A stretch of 64,000 bases of DNA from Dipetalonema caudispina. Taxonomy: Eukaryota; Nematoda; Chromadorea; Rhabditida; Onchocercidae. The stretch covers positions 62,001 through 126,000 of the forward strand of contig JABVXV010000005.1 of the NCBI GenBank assembly GCA_013365325.1, given 5' to 3'. A program made the translations under genes and the position numbers. Positions 61,578 through 64,000 of the stretch are shown piece by piece (the stretch's first letter is position 1; each line of letters opens with the position of its first letter). The notes under the pieces are model-generated. The model ran no database searches. It had not been told where the DNA came from and saw nothing but the letters and a program-made list of their open reading frames with translations.

Positions 61578-64000
61578 TGTTACCCTGAAGTATATAATTA
61601 TTATTATTAGACACAGCGATTTCGACTTCTTCTAATTATGGCCAAAGGAAAAGATAAACTGATTGCATAACTTCTTGGCTTTTCCCTCTGCTTATTTTTC
61701 GTTAATCGTACGACGTAACCTTAACAATCAATGATAGTTCTTTCTCCTTTTATGACCATCCCAATTATCCTATGCAAGAAGAACTGGGAATTTCCAAGAT
61801 TTTCGCATTGTTAATTCTACTTAATGTTTCTGCTCATTCCGTTGGTAGCTTAACTACAAGATTATTAAAAAGTTACGTTAATTGAGTAATATCGTGGAAC
61901 TCCTTCGGAATCGATACTTTTTGTTTTAAAGCAATAGAAAATAAGCTGCACTTGAATCGTCTGACTTTAATGATTAAAGGATGATACTATGATTTAAAAC
62001 TTCTGGGACATATGTCACATTTTACTTTAACATCCTATTATACTAATATTTATTGTATTAGAAAGTTCAAGTGAGATTCTTAATAAAATCGGACTTAAGA
62101 AGTTGATACTAAAGGAAAAAAAAAATATCTGAGTTATGTAAATAACCGGATATATATTATACAAAAATTCTACATTAATAGACGTTGATGATGGGATGGG
62201 AAAACTACAGGTGATACCTTGCCATCATCATCTTCTAGAGCAAAATGTGAATGGTAGGGCCCTGCTATATGGAGCAAAATCAAGACGCTCTTTGATATTA
62301 ATTGAAATATTTTGTAGAAAAACTGAAAAAAAAAAAAATTCAATAGCAAGAAACTTTTTGCAAAACTGACTCATTGTTAAAAGCATCTGTTCATTTCAAG
62401 TCAGAAGAGAAGCATCCTTCCCAATTATGCGGTAGAGAATGATTAGTAATGGGTGTAGACATACTACAACGTTACGATACACATAACATTTGTGATAAAG
62501 CAATGATTTCTGACCGAAATAATTCTTGAACATTACTGAAATTGATTCTTTTATTGCTCGAATTCTACGTATAATTTTATTGTTTGTTCATTTTCATTGG
62601 TTTTCACTAAAATTTGAAAGCAAATCAACAAAGGAAATGGATCAAGTGGTCTCTTGCTTTTCAACATTTTTCATTCTTCAAAGTTAAAACATACAAAGTA
62701 ACTTCCCACAAATAAATGGAATCAACGAATTTAAAATATGAAGTGATGAATGTTATGGCTTAATAAGTGAATATTATCTCTGAAACTAGGAAAGAGGGTG
62801 GCCATTTTATTTCAATCTTCATCCACAAACAATCGTTAAGACTCGATCCGTTGAGTACTCATAAGTACCGCTAAGTGAAAAACACCGTTTTCGATGTACC
62901 TCAACTAGGAATCGCTTCAAAAATTAAGAAGTTCCCATCCATCTATGGATTAGATTTAAAGCCGATGCATGCAGCAAGAGGAATGCGCTGATACTTTTAT
63001 GACGTTAAAAATAAAGTTTTTCTGCTTCGATCATTGCGCACTATTGTGGGTAATTTCTACTCTTCAAAGAGAGCAGTAAAGTTAATGATCATACTATTAC
63101 GTCTGTATTATCGCCAACGCAGAAATGTTACACGAAATATGTCTTTCAGAAATTTGATTTATAATTCCGATTTTTCTAATCAAAGTCCACCATAAAGTTT
63201 CAGTTGCCTCATCAACAAAATTATTTCAACAACAAGTCGATCCATTATTTCAATATTAACTATCCAAGTTTATATCTCACACAACAAAACCCTCTGCTAA
63301 TTTCATCTAATTCTTCATATTTTAAACGAAATTAATATTTCTATTTTTGCTTCATCAACTATAATGTCCTTATAAACTCAATTATTTTATTGGAACAAAA
63401 TGGAAATTCTTTGGGTAAAATGAATTCTGCCGAATTGTAAAGATAACTATGAATTAAACATACATGCTTATACTCTCCCATTCAAAAACTAACAAATAAC
63501 ATTAATTGAACTCTTTCTATCTCATTTTGTCTAAAAATCGGATAAGTTCTAAATACAGTATCCTCTCATACAGTATCCTTGCCATACCGTTCTTTGATCA
63601 TTTCAGCACTGAATGCTGTGAATATGGAAAATCCTGAATTAGTTCATTCCCGTTATACAACAATTTAAGCAATAGCATTAATGTAATAACTTTATTGCTG
63701 TACATTTTACAATAACACTGCATATATTTCGATTAATTAATTGAAAAGTTTTATAAATATTTCAATTTAAACTGCTTACACATTCTTTGATGAAACGCTG
63801 AAGTAACTTTACAAAAACTTTCAAAATATCTGATAAATTATTGATATTTCCAGTGAACTGAATTAAGCATAACCTTCAGAAAACATTCGGACTTTGTTAT
63901 AAAGTAATATAAGAAATAGGAAATTGAGCAATGTGATTCAATGTTAAGTTAAAATTTCTATCTTCTTCCAAAAAGTGAAGTTTTTTCATTTCCCTATCAG
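61578..64000. other. 5' flank of the secreted protein gene, no further gene seen
   Basis: AT-rich, with no open frame of note on either strand and no recognisable RNA gene. The promoter of the minus-strand secreted-protein gene should lie at its left end. Confidence 0.5.

Overview
The window looks like nuclear DNA of a parasitic nematode, most likely a filarial or other spirurid species. It is AT-rich, and the genes are split into many small exons (often 60-200 bp) by compact introns. Most start codons sit a few bases after a strong 3' splice acceptor, as expected for spliced-leader trans-splicing. Family assignments rest on reading translated exons against families I know; no database search was run. 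Exon joins were chosen so that reading phase is continuous through each gene.

Layout. (1) 759-5834, minus: a 12-exon, 460-codon homologue of the dual-RGS A-kinase anchoring protein AKAP10/D-AKAP2. (2) 6588-8479, plus, divergent from it: a homologue of the small cysteine-rich DPF-motif protein CDPF1. (3) 8480-12174: no gene that I can support. (4) 12175-30351, minus: a complete Dicer gene of about 42 exons and about 1961 codons. It has a DECH helicase, DUF283, platform/PAZ, an acidic linker, RNase IIIa, RNase IIIb and a dsRBD. (5) 31144-32008, minus, upstream of Dicer: mitochondrial ribosomal protein L51. (6) 32504-34034, plus, divergent from it: cytosolic ribosomal protein L6. (7) 34679-35728, minus: the 3' part of an unrecognised gene that includes a 13-nt microexon. 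(8) 35729-42889: a 7-kb stretch with little content, a CT microsatellite and one tRNA-like relic. (9) 42890-47922, plus: a 16-exon, 699-codon organic anion transporter (OATP/SLCO) with its Kazal-like loop. (10) 49707-52394 and 54662-55359, minus: two small secreted Ly6/uPAR-like, probably GPI-anchored proteins, both predicted at 128 residues. (11) 60582-61577, minus: a secreted glycine- and cysteine-rich protein of unknown family. The rest is AT-rich intergenic DNA.

These genes do not form one pathway. They are a mix of housekeeping (rpl-6, mrpl-51), small-RNA biogenesis (Dicer), PKA/G-protein scaffolding (AKAP10-like), transport (OATP) and surface or secreted proteins typical of lineage-specific nematode families. 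The most unusual local structures are inverted repeats inside introns. One, in Dicer, folds an exon start back onto its own 40-nt upstream intron with the splice acceptor in the loop. I found no CRISPR array, prokaryotic operon, virus or transposase gene.
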